Below, in pieces: positions 16,747 through 25,014 of a DNA stretch of 64,000 nucleotides. Position numbers and translations under genes: made by a program. Position 1 is the first letter of the stretch. Each line of letters starts with the position of its first letter. Where the stretch lies: positions 8,326-72,325 of the forward strand of contig BOKF01000043.1 of NCBI GenBank assembly GCA_016860845.1. Direction: 5' to 3'. The notes beneath the pieces are model-generated. The model searched no databases and was not told where the DNA came from. It saw nothing but the letters and a program-made list of their open reading frames with translations. The DNA is from Chloroflexota bacterium (GTDB taxonomy: Bacteria; Chloroflexota; Anaerolineae; 4572-78; J111).

Positions 16747-18108
16747 ATGAAAATTATCATGCCTAAACTCGGCCTCACCATGACTGAAGGGACGCTAGCT
16801 CGCTGGTGTAAAGCTGAAGGAGATACGATCAAACAGGGGGAGATTCTCTTTGAATTTGAAAATGATAAATCGGTCATGGAATTCGAGTCCCCTACCGATG
16901 GTATTCTCACCCAAATTACCGTGCGCGAAGGCGAAACTGTCCCCTGTGGGACCGCCGTTGCTCATCTAGAGACCGCTCCAACCCAGCCTCCAATCCCCAC
17001 GCCGGGCGCTCCGCACTCGGCAGCCCAACCCCCAATCTCCAATACTCTCACGGACAGTGCGCAACTTCCCTATGGGACACGTCTCCAATCCCCTATCGCT
17101 ATTTCCGCCACCCCAGCTGCCAAACGTGTCGCTCGTGAATTAGGCGTGGATCTGTTGACCATCATCGGGCGTGGCCCGCAAGGGCGGATTCATCTGGCCG
17201 ATGTCGAAGCGATAGCCAAGGTTACCACTTCTCCAGCGGCTCCCGCCCTTTCTCGGGAGATCATCACCCCTATCGCCAAAAAATTGGCCTCTGAGTTGGA
17301 GCTAGACTGGACTCAAATCACTGGCAGTGGCATGGGTGGCCGGGTGGTTAAGGAGGATGTGTTACAAGCCGCTGCTCCCCCCTCATCTCCCAAACTTACC
17401 GGCCCGCCCACCAGATTCCAATCTTTGCTGGGAATTAGAGGAGTGATCGCCCGTCGCATGAGCGAGAGTGCCTTCACCGCTCCGCACGTGACCCTTTTTG
17501 CCGAAGCCAACGCCTCAACCCTGGTTGAAGCCCGCGCTCAACTCAACGCTGAACTGGCCGGGGTTATAAAAGTCTCATACGATACTTTGTTAGTAGCAAT
17601 TGTGGCTCGCCTGCTGCCTGAGTACCCTTATTTGAATGCCTATATTAGCGGTGAAGCGATTCATTTTTATGATGAAGTGAACATTGCTCTAGCCGTTGAC
17701 ACGGAACGGGGACTGCTGGCGCCGGTCATCTACCAGGCCAACCAACTGGATTTGGTGACCATCCAGAAAACGAGCGACACCCTGACTCAACGGGCGTTGA
17801 GTGGCAAAAGTTTGCCTGAGGAGCTGACCGGAGGCACATTTACCATTAGCAATTTGGGCATGTTTGATATTGACGGCTTTACGCCCATTATCAACCAACC
17901 TCAAGCAGCAATTTTGGGCCTGGGGCGTATTGTACCCAAACCGGTTGTGGCTGCAGGTAATGAGGTAGTAGTGCGCCAGATGATGACCCTCAGCCTTAGT
18001 TTCGACCATCGGCTGGTTGATGGCGGGCCGGCCGCTCGCTTTTTGCAACGAGTCAAGCAGTTGATCGAACGTCCCTTTGCCTTGATTATCCCATTGGGGA
18101 GAATCTAG
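16747..18108 (+). CDS. Dihydrolipoamide acyltransferase (E2), with two subunit-binding domains
   Basis: A 453-residue E2 protein. Residues 1-75 are the lipoyl domain, lipoyl-Lys at about K41 (FENDKSVMEF). After a Pro/Ala linker come two peripheral-subunit-binding domains, about 121-157 (ATPAAKRVARELGVDL) and 173-208 (TPIAKKLASELELDW); most bacterial E2s have one. The C-terminal catalytic domain ends with SFDHRLVDGGPAARF, with the active-site His and Asp. It transfers the acyl group from E1 to CoA. It starts 4 bases after the UbiD stop. No dihydrolipoamide dehydrogenase (E3) follows, so E3 must be shared from elsewhere. Confidence 0.92.
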   Translation: MKIIMPKLGLTMTEGTLARWCKAEGDTIKQGEILFEFENDKSVMEFESPTDGILTQITVREGETVPCGTAVAHLETAPTQPPIPTPGAPHSAAQPPISNTLTDSAQLPYGTRLQSPIAISATPAAKRVARELGVDLLTIIGRGPQGRIHLADVEAIAKVTTSPAAPALSREIITPIAKKLASELELDWTQITGSGMGGRVVKEDVLQAAAPPSSPKLTGPPTRFQSLLGIRGVIARRMSESAFTAPHVTLFAEANASTLVEARAQLNAELAGVIKVSYDTLLVAIVARLLPEYPYLNAYISGEAIHFYDEVNIALAVDTERGLLAPVIYQANQLDLVTIQKTSDTLTQRALSGKSLPEELTGGTFTISNLGMFDIDGFTPIINQPQAAILGLGRIVPKPVVAAGNEVVVRQMMTLSLSFDHRLVDGGPAARFLQRVKQLIERPFALIIPLGRI

Positions 18109-18124
18109 GACAAACTGTTACTCT
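18108..18124 (+). repeat. Third copy of the GGACAARCTRTTAYYYT motif
   Basis: The 17-mer ggacaaactgttactct starts in the last base of the E2 stop region and matches the two copies at 3762 and 3789 with transitions only. Like those, it sits at the end of a plus-strand operon. Confidence 0.4.
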
Positions 18125-18165
18125 ACGGCGTACAAGGTAAGTCTTGTCACTCCAAAGATACTATC

Positions 18166-19031
18166 ATGGCCAACCTTTTGATTGAAAACGGCTACGTCCT
18201 GACTATGGATGAACAGGAGACGGTTCATGCCCCCGGCTGGGTGTGGATTGAGGATGACCAGATTCAGGGGGTTGGTCCCAACCGACCCCCGGCCGATTTG
18301 CCTGCTCATGCCGATCGGATAATTGACGCCGCCTATATGGCGGTTCTGCCGGGTCTGGTCAATGGGCATACTCATCTGTCTCAAACCTTTATGCGCGGTT
18401 TGGCGGATGATAAGCCTCTACTCGACTGGTTGACGCAGGTCATGTAGCCCGTCCAGGCGGCAATGACCCCCGACGACATGCGCCTGGCTAGCCTCTTAGG
18501 GCTAGTTGAGAATCTACGCTGCGGAGCGACCAGCGTGGTTCAACATCACAAAATCACCACCTCGCCGGAACATGTAGATGCTGCTGTCGAAGCCGCCCAG
18601 GTGGTTGGGGTGCGACTGCAACTGGCCCGGGGTTGGGTTGATTTGGGCAACGCCGCAGAAGCTCCAGAGATTATCATCCATGAAATGACACGTTTACGCG
18701 AACGTTGGCAACTAGCTGCCGCTGGCCGTATCACCGTAGCCTTTGGTCCAATGGTTCCTTGGCGTTGCTCTGATGCCACCATGCGACAGACCGTCGCCCT
18801 GGCCCGGCAGTGGGGGTTAGCTATCCACATTCATGTCGCTGAGACCCATAATGAGATTGAGTTGATGCGCCAACGAAACGGGCTGCGCCCCATCGAGTGG
18901 CTGCACACCTTGGGTTTGCTTGGCCCCGACTTGCAATTGGTCCATTGCGTCCATGTAAATGAGGTTGAGTTGGACTTGATGGCGGCCAGCAGGGCGACGG
19001 TGATTCATTGTCCGGTTAGCAATATGTACCT
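18166..19031 (+). pseudogene. Amidohydrolase (TRZ/ATZ, S-adenosylhomocysteine-deaminase-like), broken by a stop codon and an IS
   Basis: The reading frame encodes a metal-dependent deaminase of the TRZ/ATZ group: LVNGHTHLSQTFMRG carries the first two metal His residues, ENLRCGATSVVQHHK the next segment, and IHIHVAETH the third metal ligand. Codon 94 is TAG (18445), where homologs usually have Trp before Pro, so TGG to TAG is the simple explanation; the frame then continues without shift. After HCPVSNMYL the frame runs into an insertion sequence at about 19032, and the last third, with the catalytic Asp, is missing. Two independent lesions make this a dead gene. It follows the E2 gene by 57 bases. 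Confidence 0.88.
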
Positions 19032-20126
19032 GAGAGTTAATTCACAATAAGATTGGTTATGGTAAAATAGATGTTCCACACTTATGGTCGAGGCGGAACA
19101 CCTATGAAGCTAACGGAAGAAGTACTTCGAGAAGATCCAAGTTGGATCGTCTTGTTAATGGGACTACCGGCCGAGACCTTCTGGCAGCTGGTCGAAGCGG
19201 TCGAAATCGCTTATCGAGCTATGAACAGCACCGTCACGAACGACCTGAGCGCAAACGAAGGGTGGGGGGTGGGCGGAAATGTGATTTACCCTTGGTTATC
19301 CGGGTGGCGCTGATACTGACCTATCTGCGCTTACACGTCATCCAAGCATTGGCGGCTAAATTCTTTGGAGCCACGCAAGCGGATGTATCGCGGGACTTGC
19401 GGCGCTTGTTGCCCTTGCTCAAACAGGTGTTACCCTGCCCAGAGGTATGGAATTTGGTGGCAGCCGAGCAGCCGTTGACCGAAGCAGAGCTACTGAAGCT
19501 GACGGCTTTGGCCGATGGGCAGGTCTTGATTGATGCCACCGAGCAACAAGTTTATCGGTCTGAAGACAGCCTCACCCGCACCGCCCACTTTTCGGGTAAA
19601 AAAAGATGTTTACCCTCAAAATTCAATTTGTGACCGATGGGGAGCATGGCATCCAGGCCATTAGTGAGGCTATGCTCGGGGCCAAAGCCGACAAGAAACT
19701 GAGTGACCAGACCAAAACCGTGGTGCGTTTACCTGATGGCTGTCACGGTCGGGCGGATAAAGGCTATCAGGGCTTGGCTGACCAAGTCACCCTGGTCACT
19801 TTGGTCAATCCCGACACCGGAGAGGTCTATCAACTGCCGCGCTTGACCCTGGAGACGCCGTTTAAGAAGCCCAAAGGGAATGAGTTGACCGAAGCCCAGG
19901 TCGAATTTAACCGTCAGTTAAGTGCCATTCGGGTGCGGGTGGAGCACTGTATTGGTTGGGTCAAGAACTGGAAGATTATCAGTACCCGTTTTCGCTGTGC
20001 CCACTCCATTTACACCCTGGTGATGCAAGTCGTATGCGGCTTAGTCAACTGGCAAACTCAGCGTTGGCAAAAGACTAAAGCGCAGATGCTGTGTTAATAT
20101 TCAGCTTTTATTGTGCATAGACTCTA
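19032..20126 (+). mobile_element. Degenerate IS5-family-like insertion sequence
   Basis: About 1.1 kb. Imperfect 19-base ends match at 15 positions: gagagttaattcacaataa at 19032 and, inverted, tagagtctatgcacaataa ending near 20126. It encodes a DDE transposase in three frames. Left flank is a deaminase gene, right flank an IS630 fragment, and no target duplication is evident, so flanking sequence was probably rearranged after insertion. Confidence 0.75.
19104..20097 (+). pseudogene. IS5-like (DDE_Tnp_4/HARBI1-type) transposase, frameshifted
   Basis: The protein is split over three frames. The first (from MKLTEEVLREDPSW) must shift by -1 near 19220 to reach YEQHRHERPERKRRVGGGRK. A second -1 shift at a run of seven A residues near 19600 joins HFSGKK to FTLKIQFVTDGEHG. 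The first shift looks like a base loss. The second, at an A-run, could be programmed, since several IS5-group elements use -1 frameshifting. Catalytic Asp residues lie in LIDATEQQV and ADKGYQG, and a late Glu in RVEHCIGWVKNWKI. Because of the first lesion this copy is probably inactive. Confidence 0.8.
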
Positions 20127-20129
20127 CTA

Positions 20130-20381
20130 TATCATTCATCGTAGCAAAAAAACCATGGCCGTATTAGAAAAGTATGCCGATCGCTTGTTTCTCATTCCTT
20201 ACCCACCTACTCGCCCAAGTTAAACGTGATTGAGTGGCTCTGGAAGTACTTGCGGCGCAAAGTGACCCACAATCATTTCTTTGAAACCATCGATAAGTTG
20301 GTCGAGGCCGTGGACGATTTCTTAACATCGTTGGATCAATACCGGGCTGAAGTTCTTTCAGTCATTGGCTATTCCGGATAA
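20130..20381 (+). pseudogene. IS630-family transposase, 3' fragment with frameshift
   Basis: Only the C-terminal part remains. One frame reads IHRSKKTMAVLEKYADRLF, then a shift near 20205 leads to LPTYSPKLNVIEWLWKYLRRK, the IS630 segment with the last Glu of the DDE triad, and on to VIGYSG and a stop. The 5' half is missing where the IS5-like element ends. The right end lies about 20400, next to an amidohydrolase fragment. Confidence 0.75.
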
Positions 20382-20396
20382 CTTTTGTGGTTTTAT

Positions 20397-20620
20397 TTAG
20401 GCCGGGATGACCACGCCACCGCTGGTGTCAAGTATTTTGTCAAAGCCATCATGAGCCAGTTCGGGCCAGGTTTCAGCAATGAACTGTTCAACCTCCAAAC
20501 TGGGGCCAAGCCAGCGAATCTGGTTATCTTCGACCAGAACCGCGCCATCTTTGATTTCCTCGCGGCTGCCATTCATGGTTACGATGACATCGGCGTTTTG
20601 GTGATGGTTGCAAAGTAAGT
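20397..20620 (-). pseudogene. Amidohydrolase, N-terminal fragment
   Basis: On the minus strand the sequence NADVIVTMNGSREEIKDG, followed by VEDNQIRWLGPS and LDTSGGVVIPA, is the N-terminal beta-sandwich of a TRZ/ATZ or 8-oxoguanine-deaminase-like amidohydrolase. In relatives VIPG is followed by LVNTHHH with the first metal ligands; here the frame stops at the IS630 fragment. No convincing start codon or ribosome site is present, and the rest of the gene is absent. It faces the other broken deaminase at 18166. Confidence 0.75.
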
Positions 20621-20666
20621 GATGGAATCCCGAAACTTCGCTCTGGACTCCTCAACCATCACTTAC
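20601..20666. repeat. Overlapping inverted repeats
   Basis: gtgatggttg (20601-20610) pairs with caaccatcac (20653-20662), and gtaagtgatgg (20615-20625) pairs with ccatcacttac (20656-20666). The two alternatives share the right arm, so only one can form at a time. It sits in non-coding scrap and may be the end of a former mobile element. Confidence 0.5.
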
Positions 20667-20755
20667 AATTTGACCACTGCCGGTGTTTTTTATAGGAAGT
20701 GTTGACACTTGTCTCTCCATTAAGCAATCAGGCAAAACAGACCAACGATGAAAGA

Positions 20756-20802
20756 CGAAAGACGAACAATTAAAACTTTCGTGGTTGGTCGTTAGTCTTT
20801 CG
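20756..20802. repeat. Inverted repeat downstream of the F420:NADP reductase gene
   Basis: cgaaagac (20756-20763) and gtctttcg (20795-20802) form an 8-bp stem just beyond the stop of the minus-strand gene. No T-run follows on the minus strand, so terminator function is doubtful. Bases 20667-20755 hold nothing I can identify. Confidence 0.3.
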
Positions 20803-20814
20803 CCGGGGGGAGCT

Positions 20815-21471
20815 TCAAATTCCTGTGATCTTAATCCCCGCTCCTTTGACTTTATGCCGAATGTTAATACCGATGAGAACAGCGGTCAACCCTTCCATCA
20901 CGACCGCGTTTTGCAATGGACCGACATCAATACCACGCATACCGGCCGCTTCGGCCAAAGCTCTAACCTCCGCTTTGGCTTCCTTGTCGTCACCGCAGAT
21001 GAGTACATCACAATCCACGTGGTCGTGATCCTCGGCCAGGTGGGTGGCACTAACATTCTGAAAGGCCGACACCACACGTACGCCGTCGCCCAAAATGCTC
21101 TGGGCTTCTTGTCCGGCCGAACCACCTGGTGGAACGTAAACCCAACTCACCTTTGGTGGCTTGAGCGGTACAGTCACGTCAACCAAGATTTTGCCCTGCA
21201 GTGCCTCGCGTAACCCGGCCAGGGTCGGTCCCTGGGCTTCGTAAGGCACAGTAATCACGCATAGATCAGCCGCCTTGACTGCCTCTTCATTGGCCGTGCC
21301 CCGGATCAAATCTTGGCGTAATTTTTCGTTCAGTTCGATAGCCACCCGCTGGGCTTTTTCAGCCTGGCGGGAGCCGATAATTACATGATATTGACCCGAT
21401 TTGGCCCAGCGCCAGGCCAAGCCGGGGCCTTGATTGCCGGTACCGCCGATGATGGCGACAGTTTTAGTCAT
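20815..21471 (-). CDS. npdG: NADPH-dependent F420 reductase (F420:NADP oxidoreductase)
   Basis: A 218-residue Rossmann protein of the NpdG/Fno family. The NADP motif is IIGGTGNQGPGLAWRWAKSG, followed by GSRQAEKA, and later segments ITVPYEAQ, VSAFQNVSA and the GPLQNAVVMEGLTAVLIGIN end are characteristic. It exchanges hydride between NADPH and the deazaflavin F420. Its start follows ctaggagg. Presence of this gene supports F420 use by the LLM oxidoreductases at 1192 and 32735. It is intact although its upstream neighbours are remnants, so it may rely on read-through or a new promoter. Confidence 0.88.
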   Translation of the reverse strand: MTKTVAIIGGTGNQGPGLAWRWAKSGQYHVIIGSRQAEKAQRVAIELNEKLRQDLIRGTANEEAVKAADLCVITVPYEAQGPTLAGLREALQGKILVDVTVPLKPPKVSWVYVPPGGSAGQEAQSILGDGVRVVSAFQNVSATHLAEDHDHVDCDVLICGDDKEAKAEVRALAEAAGMRGIDVGPLQNAVVMEGLTAVLIGINIRHKVKGAGIKITGI

Positions 21472-21536
21472 TTTAAAGGTATCCTCCTAGATTTTAAACA
21501 GCTTGTCCAGTATCTCTGCTCCCCTGCCTAAACAGA

Positions 21537-21779
21537 TCACCAAAGTCGCTCCCCGGTAGTTTGCAGGTGTATCATCGCTCCCAGGGTGAGACAGTTACCC
21601 GTGTAACTGACTTCGGTCAGCCCAACCGCCTGCAGGCCAACGACCTCATCGATTCCATTCAGACATGGGACAGCCGACGCGCCACCGGCAATGACCGCTG
21701 TATTGACACCGGGACGTGCCAGCAAATGCAGCGCCTCGCCAACACTAGTGGGGCGATGATAGGCTTTGAGTTGGGGCAT
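21537..21779 (-). pseudogene. FAD-binding (CoxM/YgfM-type) hydroxylase subunit, N-terminal fragment
   Basis: After a good ribosome site (gaggagg) the frame encodes MPQLKAYHRPTSVGEALHLL, an AGGASAVP loop and LTLGAMIHLQT, the first 80 residues of the FAD-binding subunit of molybdenum hydroxylases. These proteins are normally near 290 residues. Here the frame stops at 21537 and only about 65 bases separate it from the next gene, so the remaining two thirds are deleted. The family loop is usually AGGTDLLP, so the FAD loop has also drifted. Confidence 0.75.
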
Positions 21780-21841
21780 GTGAACCTCCTCAATAAGGCT
21801 GAGAGCAGGCCTCCTTATTAGACTCAGCCTTAGTCTTTGTT

Positions 21842-22015
21842 TTAAGGACGAGACCACCGATACGCTTCTGGTACCGGCTCAACACCTTCCCAGACTATGC
21901 GGCGGAAATACTCAGGATCGGTGTTGCCCTCAGAATTTATTAAGAGCACCTGAGAGTCACGCTCGAGCTTGAGTAGTTCCTTCAACGGCGCGTATTGAGC
22001 GCATATCGGATAGCT
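21842..22015 (-). pseudogene. Diaminopropionate ammonia-lyase, C-terminal remnant
   Basis: On the minus strand a frame ending at TAA (21842-21844) reads LKELLKLERDSQVLLI, then NSEGNTDPEYFRRIVWEG, which matches the end of the PLP-dependent 2,3-diaminopropionate ammonia-lyase family (YgeX). Upstream of about 22015 the similarity stops. In E. coli ygeX lies in the same gene neighbourhood as ssnA, xdhD and the FAD subunit ygfM, all of which have counterparts in this window. This supports a shared ancestral cluster that has lost this gene. Bases 22016-22141 hold nothing I recognise. Confidence 0.6.
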
Positions 22016-22141
22016 GCGCTAACGAAGCCTAAGTTGATTGCGACTATTGGCAGGTAACCACCAGCCGGTGGCGATGTCTATCGTAAGCATGTAGAAAAAA
22101 AGGTGGTGTTTGTAGAACCGAGCACTTTACTCGCCTGGTTG

Positions 22142-23902
22142 CTAGAACAAACCTACAACTTTACCCGTCTCAAAATCAATATCTACCTTCGTGAAAGCGG
22201 GCACGGAATTCAGACCCGGCATGGTCCGCATCGCGCCGACCAGCGGATAGATGAAGCCGGCCCCGGCGCTGGCCCGGACCTCGCGGATAGGCAGGGTAAA
22301 ACCTTTTGGCCGGCCTTTCAAAGTAGCGTCGTGGGATAAGCTGAGGTGGGTTTTGGCCATGCAGATGGGCAGATTGCCCAGGCCGGCGTTTTCAAAGTTT
22401 TTGATCTGCTGATTGGCCGCTGCATCGTAGCTGACCCCGTCCGCGCCGTAGATGTCCCTGGCAATCTTTTCGATTTTCTGCTTGATGCTCCACTCCAGTG
22501 GATAGAGGAACTGGAAGTTGCCGGGCTTCTCGCAAGCAGCGACGACCGCTTCGGCCAGCTCTACGGCCCCTGGGCCGCCTCTGGCCCAGTGCTCGGACAG
22601 GACGGCTTGCTCGGCCCCGGCCTGAACGGCCAGCTTCTTGAGCAGAGTCACTTCATTGTCGGTGTCGGTGGGGAAGCGATTGATGGCGACGACCGCCGGA
22701 ATGCCGAATTTTTGCACATTCTCGACATGGGCGGCCAGGTTCTCAATGCCCTTTTCCAACAGGTCCAGGTTTTCTTCGGTGTAAGCTTTATCCAGGGCGC
22801 GACCCGCCACCACCGTGGGGCCGCCGCCGTGCATTTTCAAGGCGCGGATGGTTGCCACCAAAACGACCGTGTTCGGAATCAGGCCGGAGTAGCGGCACTT
22901 GATGTCGAAGAACTTTTCCATGCCGATATCAGCCCCAAAGCCGGACTCGGTTATCACGTAGTCGGCCAACTTTAGCGCAATCTGATCGGCGACGATGGAG
23001 CTGTTGCCGTGAGCGATGTTGGCAAACGGCCCGGCGTGGACAAAGGCCGGCTGGCCTTCCAGGGTTTGCATCAGGTTGGGCATGATCGCGTCCTTCATTA
23101 AGACCGTCACGGCTCCGGCTACACCCAAATCCTCCGCCGTGACCGGCTTGCCGCTCTTGTCCAGGGCCACAATCATCCGGCCAAAGCGCTCGCGCATATC
23201 CTTAAGACTGGTGGTCAGGGCCAGGATGGCCATAATCTCCGAAGCGACGGTGATGTCGAAACCGCCTGGGCGGGGAACACCGTCCAGCGCGCCGCCCAGG
23301 CCCAGCACAATGTTGCGCAGGGCACGGTCGTTAACATCCAGCACCCGGTTCCACTGAATGTTGTAAGGGTCAATATTGAGCCGCTTCATGCCCAGCTTGG
23401 CCAGCTCCTCGTCACTCTGACGGCTTTCATGATACAGGCGGGCGTCGAGCGCCGCAGCGACCAGGTTGTGGGCGGCGGTAATGGCGTGGAAGTCACCGGT
23501 GAGATGCAGGTTGAAATCTTCCATCGGGATGATCTGGCTGTAGCCGCCGCCGGCAGCGCCGCCCTTGATGCCAAAAGTCGGGCCTTGACTCGGCTGTCGG
23601 ATGCAGATCATGGCCTTTTTGCCGATGCAGCCCAGTCCCTGGGTCAGACCGACGCTGGTGGTGCTTTTGCCTTCACCTAGAGGAGTTGGGGTAATGGCGG
23701 TCACATCCACATATTTGCCCTGGGGTCGATCTTTGAACTTCTCCAAAACATCCAGGTGGACCTTGGCCTTGTATGTGCCATACAAATCCAAATCTTCCTC
23801 GGTCAGGCTAAGGCTGGCGGCAATGGCTATGATCGGTTTGACTGTTGCTACTTGGGCAATTTCCAGATCACTGGGGACCGATTTTTTGTGTTCAATGGTC
23901 AT
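22142..23902 (-). CDS. fhs: Formate-tetrahydrofolate ligase
   Basis: A 586-residue formyl-THF synthetase. The P-loop TPLGEGKST is preceded by VDVTAITP, and later segments include [37 protein letters not shown] and [18 protein letters not shown] residues. It joins formate to THF with ATP, or runs backward to make ATP in purine fermenters. The frame is open further upstream, but the ATG at 23902 follows aaaggag and gives a length close to the family's 560. It is downstream of a nucleoside-type transporter on the same strand. No FolD is present in the window. Confidence 0.93.
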   Translation of the reverse strand: MTIEHKKSVPSDLEIAQVATVKPIIAIAASLSLTEEDLDLYGTYKAKVHLDVLEKFKDRPQGKYVDVTAITPTPLGEGKSTTSVGLTQGLGCIGKKAMICIRQPSQGPTFGIKGGAAGGGYSQIIPMEDFNLHLTGDFHAITAAHNLVAAALDARLYHESRQSDEELAKLGMKRLNIDPYNIQWNRVLDVNDRALRNIVLGLGGALDGVPRPGGFDITVASEIMAILALTTSLKDMRERFGRMIVALDKSGKPVTAEDLGVAGAVTVLMKDAIMPNLMQTLEGQPAFVHAGPFANIAHGNSSIVADQIALKLADYVITESGFGADIGMEKFFDIKCRYSGLIPNTVVLVATIRALKMHGGGPTVVAGRALDKAYTEENLDLLEKGIENLAAHVENVQKFGIPAVVAINRFPTDTDNEVTLLKKLAVQAGAEQAVLSEHWARGGPGAVELAEAVVAACEKPGNFQFLYPLEWSIKQKIEKIARDIYGADGVSYDAAANQQIKNFENAGLGNLPICMAKTHLSLSHDATLKGRPKGFTLPIREVRASAGAGFIYPLVGAMRTMPGLNSVPAFTKVDIDFETGKVVGLF

Positions 23903-24035
23903 TAAGTTGAACTCCTTTGTCACGTTTGTTGAATGATTTGCCATGTCTTTGGCGGTGTCTTTGGTGGCTGTTTTGGCCTGCTGGATTTTCTTGTCCATAT
24001 TTACTGACTCCACGTCACTATGCGGGGCTACCCAA

Positions 24036-25013
24036 TTAACGCGCACCGCGAATATATGGTTTTCCCAATGTTTCCGGTTGCTCTGTTTTCCTGGTGCCGC
24101 GGAATAATATAAAAATTGTCAATAAGTAGGGCAACATCAACAATACTTCATAGGGAATATTCTCGCTCCCTAAGGTTTGAATGCGAAATTGGATTGCATC
24201 AGCAATGCCAAAAAGTAAGGCGCCAACCACCGCCAAAGAAGGCTTCCACTGGCCAAAGATGACCAGAGCGATAGCTATCCAGCCTCGGCCGGCAGTAATC
24301 CCTTCTCGAAAGACGTGCAATTGAGCAACGGTTAGTACGGCGCCGCCCAATCCGGCTAATGAAGCACCAATGAGCGTCGCGCTGTATCGAACTTTACTAA
24401 CGCTGAGGCCTGAAGTTTCTCCTGCGCTTGGATTCTCGCCCATAGCCCGGATGTTAAGCCCCAGTGTCATTCGGTTGAGTAAAAACCAACTACCAAAAAC
24501 AATCAGGATGGTGAGATAGAACGTAACATTTTGTGTAGACAGGATTGGGCCTAAGATTGGAATATCAGACAGGACAGGAATATGGATAGGTTCAAAGCCA
24601 GTCACCCGGGGTGCTAAGGCTTCAAATTGCTGTCGAAATATGTAAGAACTCAGGCCATATCCCAGCAGAACCAGCATAATGCTACTAATGACCTGATCCG
24701 CTTTGAGGGTTATGGATAGAATGGCCATAACCAGGCCCATCAGCAGTCCTACCCCGGCTCCCGCTAACAACCCCAACCAGGCCGCTCCGGTTGGACCAAT
24801 AGAGAAGATAAGGTTGTTTTCCAGATACCAGGTTACTGCAAAGCCGGTCATAGCGCCCATCAGCATCATGCCTTCTAGACCCAGGTTCAATATCCCCCCT
24901 TTTTCAGTTATGATTTCACCAATAACAGCCAAGAGGATGGGGATAGCCAAACGAATTCCCGCGGCCAGGATGGCTACCAAAAAAGAAATTGACAGAATTT
25001 GTTCAGGCACCAT
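24036..25013 (-). CDS. BMP-type nucleoside ABC transporter permease (NupQ/YufQ-like), system 1
   Basis: A 325-residue permease of the BPD_transp_2 family with about eight hydrophobic segments. The opening [29 protein letters not shown] and [12 protein letters not shown] motif are typical of the shorter partner permease of the simple-sugar/nucleoside class. It pairs with the permease at 25015; the ATG follows gaggagg and the upstream gene ends one base before. Probably imports purine nucleosides or bases. Confidence 0.9.
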   Translation of the reverse strand: MVPEQILSISFLVAILAAGIRLAIPILLAVIGEIITEKGGILNLGLEGMMLMGAMTGFAVTWYLENNLIFSIGPTGAAWLGLLAGAGVGLLMGLVMAILSITLKADQVISSIMLVLLGYGLSSYIFRQQFEALAPRVTGFEPIHIPVLSDIPILGPILSTQNVTFYLTILIVFGSWFLLNRMTLGLNIRAMGENPSAGETSGLSVSKVRYSATLIGASLAGLGGAVLTVAQLHVFREGITAGRGWIAIALVIFGQWKPSLAVVGALLFGIADAIQFRIQTLGSENIPYEVLLMLPYLLTIFILFRGTRKTEQPETLGKPYIRGAR

Positions 25014-25014
25014 A

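Noticed and set aside
20785..21213. Plus-strand frame opposite the F420:NADP reductase
   Set aside because: No family resemblance, no ribosome site, and the minus-strand gene is clearly real.
22103..22339. Plus-strand frame over the end of fhs
   Set aside because: Its second half is the antisense of conserved fhs codons, and the first part matches nothing I know.
23903..24035. 48-residue N-terminal extension of formate-THF ligase
   Set aside because: It begins inside the neighbouring permease gene, has no family similarity, and a strong ribosome site precedes the internal ATG at 23902.
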